Source: Taudactylus pleione
Lineage: Eukaryota > Chordata > Amphibia > Anura > Myobatrachidae
Direction of reading: 5' to 3'
Assembly: GCA_031769625.1 (NCBI GenBank)
Contig: JAUIMM010000115.1
Coordinates: 12,632,501-12,696,500 of the forward strand
DNA: 64,000 nucleotides
Below, piece after piece: positions 45,874 to 56,799 of the stretch (position 1 is the first letter of the stretch; the number at the start of each line of letters is the position of its first letter). The notes beneath the pieces were generated by a model. It had not been told where the DNA came from. It saw only the letters and a list, made by a program, of their open reading frames with translations, and ran no database searches. Both the position numbers and the translations under genes were made by a program.

Positions 45874-46506
45874 TAGGGGTGTGCACTGGCCACTTTCGTG
45901 TTTTGTGTTTTAGTTTTGGATCTGGATCTTTCTTCGTGTTTTGGATCTGGATTGGTTTTGCCAAAACCACCCTTCCTTGTTTTGGGTTCTGGGTTTTGTG
46001 TTTTGGATCTGTATTTTTTTTAAAAAAGCATAAAAACAGCTTAAATCACCGAATTTGTGGGTTTTTCTGCTCCTATGCAATTATTAACCTCAATAACCTT
46101 CATTTCCACTCATTTCCAGTCTATTCTGAACACCTCACACCTCACAATATTGCTTTTATGGCCAAAAGATTGCACCGAGGTAGCTGGATGACTATGCTAA
46201 GTGACACGAGTGGGCGGCATAAACACGTGGCCCATCTAGGAGTGACACTGCAGTGGCAGACAGGATGGCAGTTTGAAAAACTAGGCCCCAAACAGTACAT
46301 ACTGCAAAGAAAATAAAGAGGCGCAAGATGGAATTGTCCTTGGGCCCTCCCACCCACCCTTATGTTGTATAAATAGGACATGCACACTTTAACAAACCAA
46401 TCATTTCAGCACCAGGGTCTGCCACATGACTGTGGCTGAAATGATTGGTTCGTTTGGGCCCCCACAAAACAAGCTGGCAATTAATGTGTCCCTGCACAAA
46501 CTGGCT

Positions 46507-47526
46507 CTACGGAGGCAAGATGTCGTCCTCATCCTCCTCATCCACCGATTCCTTGGATAAAACAGGAAAAAGGGATTTAGGTGTCCCTGGACTGCTTACG
46601 GTCTTAGCCAAAGTTTCTGAACTTGACAGTAACTTTTTATGAACGCGCTGCAGGTGCCGTATAAGGGAGGATGTTCCTAGATGGTTAACGTCCCTACCCC
46701 TACTTATTTCACCTTTACATATGGTACATATGGCAAGACAGTTGTTGTCCGGATTTGGATAGAAATATTGCCAGACCAAAGAGGTGGAATGTTTGGTCTT
46801 CTGCCCAGGCATGACCGTGATGGGCTTTTTCATCCCACGGACAACAACTGTCTCCCCCGGAGCCTGATTTAAACAAACCACATCACCATCCTCCTCGCCA
46901 ACTTCCTCCTCAGTGCCAGCTACACCAGTATCCTCATCCTGTTGTACTTCAACAGTGACATCTTCAATTTGCATATCAGCAAGTGGACTGTGGGTGCTCC
47001 TTTCAGCACTTGCAGGGGGCGTGCAAATGGTGGAAAGAGCCACCTCTTCCCGTCCAGTGCTGGGAAGGTCAGGCATCGCAACCGCCACCACACTTGGACT
47101 CTCCTTGGGGATTTGTGATATCTTCTTAGAATGCATAGTTCTTCGCTGTGCTTTTGCCAGCTTAACTCATTTGATTTTTTTAGCGGGAGGAGGGCTTCAA
47201 TTGTCATGTGAAGCTGAACCACTAGTCATGAACATAGGGAAAGACCTTAGCCATTCCTTGCCACTCCGTGTCGTAAATGGCATGTTGGCAAGTTTACGTT
47301 TCTCTTCAGATGATTTAAATGTTTTTTTCAAGGTCATTTTCCTGAACTTTGTCATTTGGGATTGTATGTGCCCTCTACTATGACATTGGGCATCGGCCTT
47401 GGCAGACGACGTTGATGGCATGTTATCGTCTATGTCATGACTAGTGGCAGCAGCTTCAGCACTAGGAGGAAGTGGTTCTTGATCTTTCCCTATTTTATTT
47501 TTATCGGAGAAAGTTTGGTCCTCCAT
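46507..47526 (-). pseudogene. Truncated BED-finger protein gene from hAT copy D
   Basis: This starts with the family's MEDQTFSDKNKIGKDQ at 47526 and reads through KLANMPFTTRSGKEWLRS. A substitution and frameshift near 47170-47220 interrupt it. From 47136 one frame runs 209 codons: SPSVVAVAMPDLPSTG, an acidic region (VEVQQDEDTG, EEEVGEED), and a complete BED zinc finger (VWQYFYPNPDNNCLAICTIC...NHLGTSSLIRHLQRVH; C-x2-C...H-x4-H). It then passes directly from LFPVLSKE into the family's C-terminal tail SVDEEDEDDILPP and its natural stop. The catalytic core and dimerisation domain are absent. Known BED fingers bind DNA; a DNA-binding-only product could compete with full-length transposase, but that is inference. 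Confidence 0.8.
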
Positions 47527-47549
47527 TTATGTTATATTGATATATACGT

Positions 47550-49140
47550 GTGGCTAAGGCGCACACAAACGCAGAAAATAATTTTTTATTTTTGTTGGAG
47601 ACTAGTGCACTTTGTGGGTTACACCACCCTTTAAGAAATGAGCCAGCCGGCCCTTTACTTATGGGACACAGGCGCACGCTTGGCGCTGCTCCTTCGTTGA
47701 TGCACGTGCAGCCACAGTGCACACAATTCACAAACACAGAAAATATTTTTTTATTTGGTTTGGAGTGTACTTTGGGGGCTACAGCACCCTTTAACGGTCA
47801 AGCCAGCCGGCCCTTTACTTATGACACAGGCGCACGCTTGGCACTACTTTGTTGATGCACGTGCGGCTACTGCGCACACAATTCACAAACACAGAAAATA
47901 TTTTTTTATTTGGTTTGGAGTGTACTTTGGGGGCTACAGCACCCTTTAACGGTCAAGCCAGCCGGCCCTTTACTTATGACACAGGCGCACGCTTGGCACT
48001 ACTTTGTTGATGCACGTGCGGCTACTGCGCACACAATTCACAAACACAGAAAATATTTTTTTATTTGGTTTGGAGTGTACTTTGGGGGTTACAGCACCCT
48101 TTAACGGTCAAGCCAGCCGGCCCTTTACTTATGACACAGGCGCACGCTTGGCACTACTTTGTTGATGCACGTGCGGCTACTGCGCACACAATTCACAAAC
48201 ACAGAAATTTTTTTTTATTTGGTTTGGACTGGAGTGTACTTTGGGGGTTACAGCACCCTTTAACGGTCAAGCCAGCCGGCCCTTTACTTATGACACAGGC
48301 GCACTCTTGGCACTACTTTGTTGATGCACGTGCGGCTACTGCGCACACAATTCACAAACACAGAAAATATTTTTTTATTTGGTTTGGAGTGTACTTTGGG
48401 GGTTACAGCACCCTTTAACGGTCAAGCCAGCCGGCCCTTTACTTATGACACAGGCGCACGCTTGGCACTACTTTTTTGATGCACGTGCGGCTACTGTGCA
48501 CACTATTCACAAACACAGAAAATATTTTGTTATTTGGTTTGGAGTGTACTTTGGGGGTTACAGCACCCTTTAACGGTCAAGCCAGCCGGCCCTTTACTTA
48601 TGACACAGGCGCACGCTTGGCACTACTTTGTTGATGCACGTGCGCCTACTGCGCACACAATTCACAAACACAGAAAATATTTTTTTATTTGGTTTGGAGT
48701 GTACTTTGGGGGTTACAGCACCCTTTAACGGTCAAGCCAGCCGGCCCTTTACTTATGACACAGGCGCACGCTTGGCACTACTTTGTTGATGCACGTGCGG
48801 CTACTGCGCACACAATTCACAAACACAGAAAATATTTTTTTATTTGGTTTGGAGTGTACTTTGGGGGTTACAGCACCCTTTAACGGTCAAGCTAGCCGGC
48901 CCTTTACTTATGACACAGGCGCACGCTTGGCACTACTTTGTTGATGCACGTGCGGCTACTGCGCACACAATTCACAAACACAGAAAATATTTTTTTATTT
49001 GGTTTGGAGTGTACTTTGGGGGTTACAGCACCCTTTAACAGTCAAGCCAGCCGGCCCTTTACTTATGACACAGGCGCACGCTTGGCACTACTTTGTTGAT
49101 GCACGTGTGGCTACTGCGCACACAATTCACAAACACAGAA
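47550..49140 (-). repeat. 5' subterminal 155-bp tandem array (copy D)
   Basis: About ten nearly identical units, 155 bp apart (for example from 47755, 47910, 48065, 48379, 48534, 48689, 48844 and 48999). Each has TTTGGTTTGGAGTGTACTTT, ACAGCACCCTTTAACGG, AGCCAGCCGGCCCTTTAC, ACACAGGCGCACGC and a TGATGCACGTGCGGCTAC...CACAAACACAG tail. One unit near 48205-48235 has a 4-base insertion. The long frames running through it are periodic by-products. Confidence 0.95.
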
Positions 49141-49715
49141 AAAATATTATTTTTTTAGCACTTGGGGGGAGCACCCCTGATGGACAGAGCACCCCCTGGA
49201 CAACACTACAGCACCCCTTTAGGACTGGGACACTGCACAGGAGTGGACACAGCCCCTATGGAGAACTGACTGCACAACACAGTCCAGCCAGCCCCTATGG
49301 ACTTTGAAGTAGTGGACACAGCCCCTATTAACAACAGCAGCACAGCACAGCACATCCAGCCCCTATGGACTTTGAAGTAGTGGACACAGCCCCTATGGAC
49401 AACAGCAGCACAGCACAGCACAGCACAACACTACTCTGCACTACACTACACTACACTACGCTACACAGCCCAGCCAGCCAGCCAGCCCTAACTCCTTCCC
49501 TCTTCACTGTCCACAGCCGAGTGAGAAAATGGCGCCGACGCGGGTACCTTATATAGGATCCAAAACCCGCAAGACCCGGAAGGCGGGATGATGACGTTTT
49601 GCCTCGATTTCAGATCCGAGTCAGGCGGGAAAAGTCAAGCCTGACTCGGATCTGCCTCAGATCGGGGGGGCTCGGGGGGGTTCGGATTTCAGAAATCCGA
49701 ACCCGCTCACCCCTA

Positions 49716-50009
49716 ATACAGTTGCGATAACATACCTCCCTTCCTGATCCGTCACTACCAAACTGACTTCAATTCTTAATTGTTTCTGTGCTAGGATTAC
49801 CACACCTCTCGATTTTGAATTATAGGTGGAAGTTGCTATCACAGATCAATTCAACATCTAGAGTTTGGGGAGTTCTGTTGCTATTAAATGTGTATCTTGC
49901 AAGAACACTAAATCCAACCCTTGCTTTTTCAAATAAAGGAGGACCTTTCGCCTTTTAGCTGGTGAATAAAAACCGCCCACATTAAGTGAGCCTATCATAA
50001 TGTTTGTCA
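49716..50009 (-). pseudogene. L1-type LINE ORF2 start and proximal endonuclease
   Basis: The ORF2 start is ATG at 50007-50009 (MTNIMIGSLNVGGFYSPAKR), followed by KVLLYLKKQGLDLVFLQDTH (the catalytic-Glu position of L1 endonucleases normally reads LQETH; here it is Asp) and SKSRGVVILAQKQL. The domain is interrupted at 49716 by hAT copy D and continues at 45873. The start fits other L1 ORF2 proteins, which begin just before the SLNVxG block. Confidence 0.82.
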
Positions 50010-50768
50010 TAATCCCAGACAGATAAATAATAAAACATACATTGAAACTACAATCTTCATTAGCAATGATGTGGACATACAGATGATTACAAATATGTTA
50101 TTAAGTGAGGAGGAATAGGTACAAGAGGAAAGTAACAAAACAGGGGTAGACAAACAAGCAAAGGATGGTGAGAAAAATACATCACATAAGTGAAAATCGA
50201 GGAAATGTGTAACAGGATCACCTGGTTGTGATGTAATGAGAAAATAAGAGCAAAGAAAAATACATGGATCAAAATAGCATGTAAATGAACATTCAATATA
50301 GACAACCAGTATTATTTTCCAAAGAATAATATCGTAGATCATAGATAACGTATTAAGGGATCAAATTGATGCTAACATTTTGCCCCTTCTAACGTAAATA
50401 AAGCTGTATAGAGCATAATGATATTAAGGTTCATAAACATTTTCATAAACTTGGAACCTATCTAGGCACAGACAAATAAGCATTGTGTACATGAAATGCA
50501 CAAAAGAATATACTATGCTTTCACAAATCAGATTAAACGTCACACTCTCAAAAGACATTAATCAAACATGGAAAACGGTTAGTAAAGCAATAATAACTTG
50601 AATTATTGAATACCACATATATGCGACCTCAGACTATCAATCAGCATGCGTCAACCAATATAATATATGTAGTATTAAGCAGGAGAGGAGAAGATTAATT
50701 ATATCAACATCATAGCCAGAGCAGGTGTGTAGTAGAAATAAGTCTCAGTCAGCAATGTCTGTTGAATG
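50010..50768 (-). other. LINE inter-ORF region
   Basis: About 760 bp of AT-rich sequence between the end of ORF1 and the ORF2 start. Longer than usual for an L1, so it may contain an unrecognised insertion. I see no repeat ends in it. Confidence 0.45.
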
Positions 50769-51339
50769 TTATTGCGATTCTTCATGATGGTATCCTGCAG
50801 CATCTGCTGGGTTGCTGAAATCGACATGAGATGATCCCACATAAAGCCGTAAGGTCGCCGTATACATCATGCTAAACTTTTGCTTGTTTTTCACCAGCTG
50901 AGCACATATATTAGAGAATGCTTTGCACGCCCTTGATAATTCGACGGAATAATCTTGAAATAAGAATATTTTGTGTTCTTCCCATGTAAGGTTCCGCAAA
51001 TTGCAGATTTATGCAAATAGTTGAGGCATTTGAAGAGTGTCACATGTGGGCGAGGAGGAAATGAGGTAGGTTGTGGACATAACCTATGAACCCTTTTGAT
51101 GACAAGATCACGGCAAATATCCTCAATGCCTAATAAGGAGGGTAGGGTCTGCCTTACAAAGTGCGCCAGTGCGGCACCTTTAACCTTTTCCAGCAATCCC
51201 ACTAACCGCAGATTATTTCGGCTAGACCGGTTTTCTAAATCATCCACTTTATTTAGTTAATACATGTTATCCTTGTGAAGACGTTGTCGAAGTTGAATAA
51301 TTGAGTGAGACAAGTTCAGTTTAAAATTTAATCGCAGCG
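50769..51339 (-). pseudogene. L1-type LINE ORF1, RNA-binding and C-terminal domains
   Basis: ORF1 protein forms the LINE ribonucleoprotein. The end of the coiled coil (LSHSIIQLRQRLHK) leads to DDLENRSSRNNLRLVGL, the hallmark start of the L1 ORF1 RRM. RDLVIKRVHRL and the PRPHVTLFKCLNY segment follow. After a frameshift near 50995 the C-terminal domain reads LTWEEHKIFLFQDYSVELS and FSMMYTATLRLYV, ending at 50769. Confidence 0.85.
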
Positions 51340-52655
51340 ACGCAATCTTGCGAATGGCCACAAGACTCCATTTTGGAAATGAGATCACAAGACACCATTT
51401 TGTGTGGTCAGCATTAATTCAAGTTATAACCCATTAACTAAGAACAGATGGCAATGTTTTTGTTAACACCAAGGGCAACGGGAAAAACCAGCTTTCTAAG
51501 TAGATAAGGAGAGACAATGGGTATTTTTACATACAAATTGGGAATCCCGGGATGCAGATAAAGTATAGTTGTGGCAATTGTAATATAATATCTACACAAT
51601 TGGATTTGCCTGAATACTAGACAAGATGTCTCCTAATCCCATAGTTTGAGGTGATAATACATTTGCACTTCACACAAGTGTCTGTGAGAACAAAAGAGGT
51701 TTTGTTTTCCTTTGAACACAGCAGGTGGGGGCCTGCTGACAGAGGGCATGTGGAATTACAACCCTCAGCCATCCACACTGCTGGATGTTCACTTCGTGTA
51801 TGAGAGATTATGCACTTAAATCTCACCCATTAATAACTAGCGTCCTTATATCAAACCCCGAATACTAACACATTACATATTCGCACATAAGGTTCCATAA
51901 GCATCAAAATGTATGATTCAAGTTGGTTAAGTTAGTTTAAATGCTAAGAAATAGAGGTTTTTGATATCTAAGATATTATACATGATAAGCAAGATATGTT
52001 TGGTCTCGTTCTGATGCATACGCTTTTTACAGAATCCCGGTGTTATCGGTGGAGAGATCGCATCATGCAAACTCAAGTTACGGATTGCAGAACTTATAAG
52101 CAACAAAATGTTTTAGTTGATGGAATGTTACAGGAGGCGTTACCAGAAAGACCCCGGCTGTTAGAGGCAGGAAAAGTCTATTTGAAACAACCTGTTAAAT
52201 GTGTCTTTACATATGCTCCTCCTCTGGGAACCAATGAGATCAGCAGGAAGTTTCCCCTTTGTCCTGTTTCAGTCTGGGGGGGAATAAATACATGTGTCCA
52301 AACACTGGTTTGCGAGTTCATGCTGAATTTTGGGTGAGCTGAGGATATCTAGTCAGAAGTCTATCTTTGGATCCAGAGGCGCAGCGTATGTATAACCATA
52401 CTTGGTCTGTATTATTTCCTTTTACGCCTAACTTGTGTATGTATAGATTGCGTGTAACTGACTGTACTTTTACCTGAATAATACTTGTGCGTTGGAAACA
52501 CAGATTCCACTCCTGTCTTTATTTGCGGTTAAACTGCGTACGCAATTAGCGTTCTGTTTAGAGGTTATAGGCAGGGTTTTGTCTTAGAGGTTTTAGGAAG
52601 GTGAATCTTAGAGGTTTATAGGAAGGAATATATTATAAGGTTTATTTACGATTTA
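51340..52655. mobile_element. Unclassified 1.3-kb insertion in LINE ORF1 (possible solo LTR)
   Basis: This sequence separates the ORF1 N-terminal part (ending DVRKEVKR at about 52660) from the coiled coil at 51310. It has GACTCCATTTTGG and ACACCATTTTGTG near its left side, GGGGGAATAAATAC near 52277, and an A/T-rich 3' part with AATAATACTTGTG, features that would suit a long terminal repeat. I could not fix TG...CA ends or a target duplication. CGCAAT occurs near both sides (51344 and 52539), and a solo LTR is only one possibility. Confidence 0.4.
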
Positions 52656-53132
52656 ACGTTTAACTTCTTTTCTCACATCAGCAATATCATGGTTTGTGAA
52701 CACATCATTCACTCGCTGTGTTAACCCCTGAAGGTGCGTGGATATGTCTTCTACAGCCTGAGTGAGTAGCAGGGCCATTGTGGATCTTATAGCCTCCACC
52801 AAGTTCCCGTATGTCGCAGGGGAGTCAGGGGACCGTCCTACCTGGGAAGCAGAAGGTAGTGAGTCGGCTGCTGCTTTCTTGGGAGCCGGAGAGGGAGCAT
52901 CTTTATTGGAGCCCAGCGCCATATTGGATTCGGCGCGCCTCTTCTCCTGTCGCGGCTGGGGGGATTTAGCCAGCATCTTTGATGGGAAATATATATCCAT
53001 CTCCGGCCAGGTAAGTGAGGGGGTAGACCGGGTGGCAGGGAGCTCAGTTGGAGGCTTTGAAAAGCCGAGAGAAAGTGCGATAGGGGGCCAAATGTAGCCG
53101 AGCTCTGGAGCACAGGTCCTCACGCCATTCAA
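52656..53132 (-). pseudogene. L1-type LINE ORF1, N-terminal part
   Basis: The open frame from 53132 covers a proline-, serine- and alanine-rich N-terminus (NMALGSNKDAPSPAPKKAAA), then TYGNLVEAIRSTMALLLTQA and HLQGLTQRVNDVF, the amphipathic start of the coiled coil. The internal MALGSN at about 52924 is an alternative start. The continuation lies beyond the insertion at 51340-52655. LINE identity comes from the domain order with 50769-51339. Confidence 0.7.
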
Positions 53133-53699
53133 CCGGAACCAGAAGTCAGAAAATTATTCTTTAATGTATTTAAAAAAATAACCAATAAACATTTTTTAAA
53201 TAAATCTAACAGGAAACACATTCAAACAGGAAAAACATACAGTATAAACAGTTAAAAAAAAAACATTAAAATAATTGGTGTATTAAAAGAGTTATTTTTC
53301 ACTTTTCCTACACAGACATTTCTAGTGCGAGAGAAAGACAATTCATCACTGACTTCCTGGAATTATAAAGAAGCCATGAGTGATTATGGAAAATTAAAAC
53401 TAAAGATAATAGCAACAAACAAAAAAAAGCTGCAGCCATAGAGGACCTTGGGACATACAGCATGCCTTATCACAATGAGGCGTGTTCCAAATGCTTGAAG
53501 GCCAAAGTTCAAAACCTGCTAATGGTCTACCTCAAAGAGTACAAGAAACAACAGGACTTGCGAGCTTCAGGAGCAGGGGCAGAAGATGTCTATACAAGCA
53601 CATTATGGTAATTTCACCTGCTTCGGTTCATTCACGACCAAGAACCAGAAAGAGCCTCACAATATCTAATGGTGGAGAACGTGCCAGGAGAGCGGGAAG
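53133..53699. other. LINE 5' flank / Harbinger boundary
   Basis: AT-rich and without a clear feature. This is presumably where the LINE 5' end and the Harbinger fragment meet; no terminal repeat or duplication is visible. Confidence 0.35.
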
Positions 53700-54290
53700 A
53701 GGATATAGAGGAACGGGTGAACCGTGAACCATCCTCTTTGGATGTGGTAAGTACAGACACATGCATACATATCATGCCAAATTTGTTCAATGGAGACAGT
53801 CTCCTCCTGCCATGGCACTGCCCCCACTCCATTAAAATAGGCTAGGTATTGCACCCTGACCTCTTTAGCCTGCACAGTTCCCGTTGTCTCCAGATTGACA
53901 GGTTGTGCCACAGAGCGCAATTGGACTGTATCCTCTGGCTGGTCAGGGTCGGGGTGGCATAGCTGTGCCTGATCTACTTTACCGGGTCGTTGTTTTGCAC
54001 CCTAAGTTGTGCAGGACACAGCATGCCAAGAAGACCAAATACATTTTTTCCACACGTAGATTGATGGCACTATGGAATATGCGGAATCGGTTGCTCAGGA
54101 TGCCAAAGACATTCTCAACAATCCACCATGCCCTGGATAGCCGGTAACTGTATGTCAGGCCCCTTTGCGCGTACGGCTTCATCAAGTGTTCATGTAGTGC
54201 AAACACCTCGTCAGCCACAAACACAAAGTTAAGGCCGTGCTTCATTTTGGCTCTTGTTGCCAATTTCAGGCTATTGGAGGTAAACCTTCA
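53700..54290 (-). pseudogene. PIF/Harbinger transposase C-terminal fragment
   Basis: The frame from 54263 reads HGLNFVFVADEVFALHEHLM (with the second catalytic Asp in VADE), then YRLSRAWWIVENVFGILSNRF (the catalytic Glu in VENVFGIL) and LACCVLHNL, the signature end of HARBI1-type DDE nucleases. After a frameshift near 53979 the usual tail follows in another frame (VQAKEVRVQYLAYFNGVGAVPWQ). The N-terminus and first catalytic Asp are missing. No Myb-like partner gene or inverted repeat was found nearby. A transposase of this class could have mobilised the TTA-flanked MITEs, but no sequence link to them was established. Confidence 0.85.
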
Positions 54291-54715
54291 TAGAAGTGTT
54301 TTTTTTTAAAGAATACAAATATTGTACAGCACTCACCCTAAGCAGATGTATAGTATTGAAATGGTGTACTGAATAAAATGAAGAAATGGTTGTCAGATAT
54401 ACAAACAATCGTGGATTTATTTAAATAATGATTGTAAAGATTGTCCACACTGGGATAAGAATTCCTAATGTCCTAAGGTAGATATTGCTTAGATCAAAAC
54501 AAAACAAAAACAAGAATAAAAATATTTGTAAACATAAACAAAAACAAAATCAAAACCAAAACCACATGGGCAAGTATCCTGCTGGAAAGTTTGTGGTCTT
54601 CCTAATAATGGATGGCCCCTGGAGTGATTGTACTAATGCTGTAAACAATCTGTGGTGCTCCACATGCAGTAGAGTCAATAACAGTGCTGATAATGTGGCC
54701 CAGATAGGATGGACC
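54291..54715. other. AT-rich spacer
   Basis: Contains an A-rich (AAAACAAAAACAAG)-like tract at about 54497-54570. No gene. Confidence 0.4.
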
Positions 54716-55140
54716 TAGTAACGGCATCCCGTTACTGGTCCCTGGAACGATAGAGCAAAGAGTTCGTGGTGGCCGCTTGCGGTGCCCGGGTTCCCTTCAG
54801 GACGGGACACAGCAGCTGTGCGGCAGTGTGGCAGGGATCCCTGGCACGCAAGGCTGACGGAGTATGGGGTCAGTGCCGCATGTGGTGGCTGTGACACCGG
54901 GTCCCGACTATACGCCTGCCTGTGTCGCCTAGAGATGGAGTGACCCAGCGTCGATCTGTCAATCTTCGCCGGGTAACTCCTCTTCCCAGAACGGGACTCA
55001 CCTGACTCTTGCCACATCGCTGTCGGTCTCCCTCTTCTGTCCTCTGCGGTGGTCTGCACGGTCCTGGCGTCAGCACGGCTCCTGGATGTTTTGCGCTCGT
55101 CGTTACTTCCGGGTCACGTGACCGCTGAATGCCGGAGTGA
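54716..55140 (-). other. GC-rich segment downstream of the second Penelope-like element
   Basis: On the minus strand this begins with GGTCACGTGACCCGGAAGT (an E-box palindrome next to an ETS-like site) and later has a CAG/GTGAGT donor-like junction near 54990-54998. It could be promoter-like untranslated sequence of a tandem Penelope-type copy. I see no coding domain. Confidence 0.3.
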
Positions 55141-56230
55141 TGAGATTCAAGAATAGAGTACTGAGTACTGGTTACTTGATAGGTGGGTAGGAGATGTTTT
55201 CGGCCAATAATGGCCTTCCTCTAGGAGTGGTGTATTGTGTTCTTGGTGAGGAGGGAGTTTAAATCTTCATGGCGGTCCAACCCTCAAATGATTGATGGGT
55301 CATGTCTCAATGCTGATAGGTCCCTTAGTACATACAGATCAATCAATGGTAGATTCAAGTGTCAGTCAAGGAAAAGTGTAAATGAGGAAAATAATGACAG
55401 TAGTTGAGTCTCGAAAATAAATAAATAAATGATGCAGAGTGTATGATGTGATTATTCTTTCGTGTTCTTCTATTGGGGGATATCATAGCACAGGTTCCCA
55501 AACATATATCGATAATTAGATCTTGTTAATGTAAATATATTGGGTTATGATATCCAATATTGATGTGAGTGCATAGTAGTTAATAATTGGTCATTTGATG
55601 TTACCTTGTGCTGATCTTATAGATTAACAGTAGTAATGAAGGTTGACCTGTGTAGCCTTGATGTTAGTGCACAGCTGCAATGTTAATGACCGTCTAGTTA
55701 TTGGAAGTAGGTGCCCAACACATCTGGGAGTTCTAGATATGTCTCTTGGAGTATCACAAAATAATGAGTGAAAGACAGAAATAACGTTATCACATGAGGG
55801 TGTTGTGTATCTGTAGGTTAAATTAGGTGATCATATACATTTATATATATATACACACCTAAGAAAACTACCATATTAATTGTGATTGCTTAATGATTCG
55901 ACTGTGGTTCTGTCATAAATTAATCAGATCCATGTGGAGAATTGGCCCTGTATATTCTAGCAGATTATTCCAGTATTGAATGGGGATTATATTGGTTAAT
56001 AAATTAGTTCATATGATGTATATTCAACGGCAAATGATGGATTTAACCTCGTTGTCTATATTTAGTCCTTTTGGTACCAAAGTGTCCAACAGAACCATAT
56101 ATCTCAGTTCTTCTTTGTTAATCTGTCTAATAAAGTCCCCTCCCCTCTCTAGTTTTGTTTCACATGTTTGATTCCTATGAAATCTAGATGTGTGGAGTTG
56201 CTTTGATGGAATTCTTTGAAATGTGCAGAC
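55141..56230 (-). pseudogene. Penelope-like element 2: endonuclease C-terminus and 3' region
   Basis: On the minus strand, from 56230 down to a stop near 56024, the end of a GIY-YIG endonuclease is readable across a frameshift: HFKEFHQSNSTHLDF, then LERGGDFIRQINKEE and LDTLVPKGLNIDNE, matching the RGG...GLN C-terminal pattern of Penelope-like elements. Its upstream continuation starts at 61834 (ending HPLSA before the duplication) and is again cut by hAT copy F at 61870. The remaining 55141-56023 is AT-rich, probably 3' untranslated sequence. Confidence 0.72.
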
Positions 56231-56348
56231 TAGGGGTGAGCGGGTTCGGATTTCTGCAATCCGAACCCCCCCGAGCCCCCCCGATCTGAGGCAGATCCGA
56301 GTCAGGCTCGACTTTTCCCGCCTGACTCGGATCTGAAATCGAGGCAAA

Positions 56349-56402
56349 ACGTCATCATCCCGCCTGCCTTCCGAGTCTCGCGGGTTTTGGATCCTATATA
56401 AG
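56349..56402 (+). promoter_or_regulatory. Putative hAT promoter: CRE-like half site and TATA box
   Basis: TATATAAG at 56395-56402 lies about 50 bp downstream of ACGTCA (56349-56354) and upstream of GGCGCCATTTTCTCACT, where an RNA polymerase II start would be expected. The block is kept in A and D; C has its own TATATATAAGG in the same place. Function is inferred. Confidence 0.55.
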
Positions 56403-56799
56403 GTACCCACGTCGGCGCCATTTTCTCACTCGGCTGTGGACAGTGAAGAGGGAGGGTGGGAGTTAGGGCTGGCTGGGCTGTGTAGTGTAGTGTAGTGCAG
56501 AGTAGTGTTGTGCTGTGCTGTGCTGCGCTGTGCTGCTGTTGTCCACTACTTCAAAGTCCATAGGGGCTGGCTGTGTTGTGCTGTGCTGCTGTTGTTAATA
56601 GGGGCTGTGTCCACTACTTCAAAGTCCATAGGGGCTGGCTGGACTGTGTTGTGCAGTCAGTTCTCCATAGGGGCTGTGTCCACTCCAAAGTCCTGTGCAG
56701 TGTCCCAGTCCTAAAGGGGTGCTGTAGTGTTGTCCAGGGGGTGCTCTGTCCATCAGGGGTGCTCCCGCCAAGTGCTAAAAAAATAATATTTTTTGTGTG

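Larger units (their letters stand above)
45874..49715 (-). mobile_element. hAT copy D, internal-deletion derivative with expanded array (3,842 bp)
   Basis: The ends TAGGGGTGTGCACTGG and CCGCTCACCCCTA are flanked by ATACAGAT (45866-45873) and ATACAGTT (49716-49723), 7 of 8 matching. It is inserted in the LINE endonuclease. The transposase is reduced to its N-terminus and tail (46507-47526), while the subterminal array has grown to about 10 units (47550-49140). The promoter end (49500-49715) is well preserved, including TATATAGGATCC near 49550. Confidence 0.95.

Noticed and set aside
47755..49307. Series of 64-codon frames repeating every 155 bp, resembling a repeat-protein gene family
   Set aside because: They are translations of the non-coding subterminal tandem array of a hAT element. 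The same sequence is read in different frames in copy E and is present in non-coding parts of A and B.
51996..52337. 113-codon frame as an envelope or gag remnant
   Set aside because: No retroviral motif can be recognised; it sits in an unclassified insertion and could be chance.
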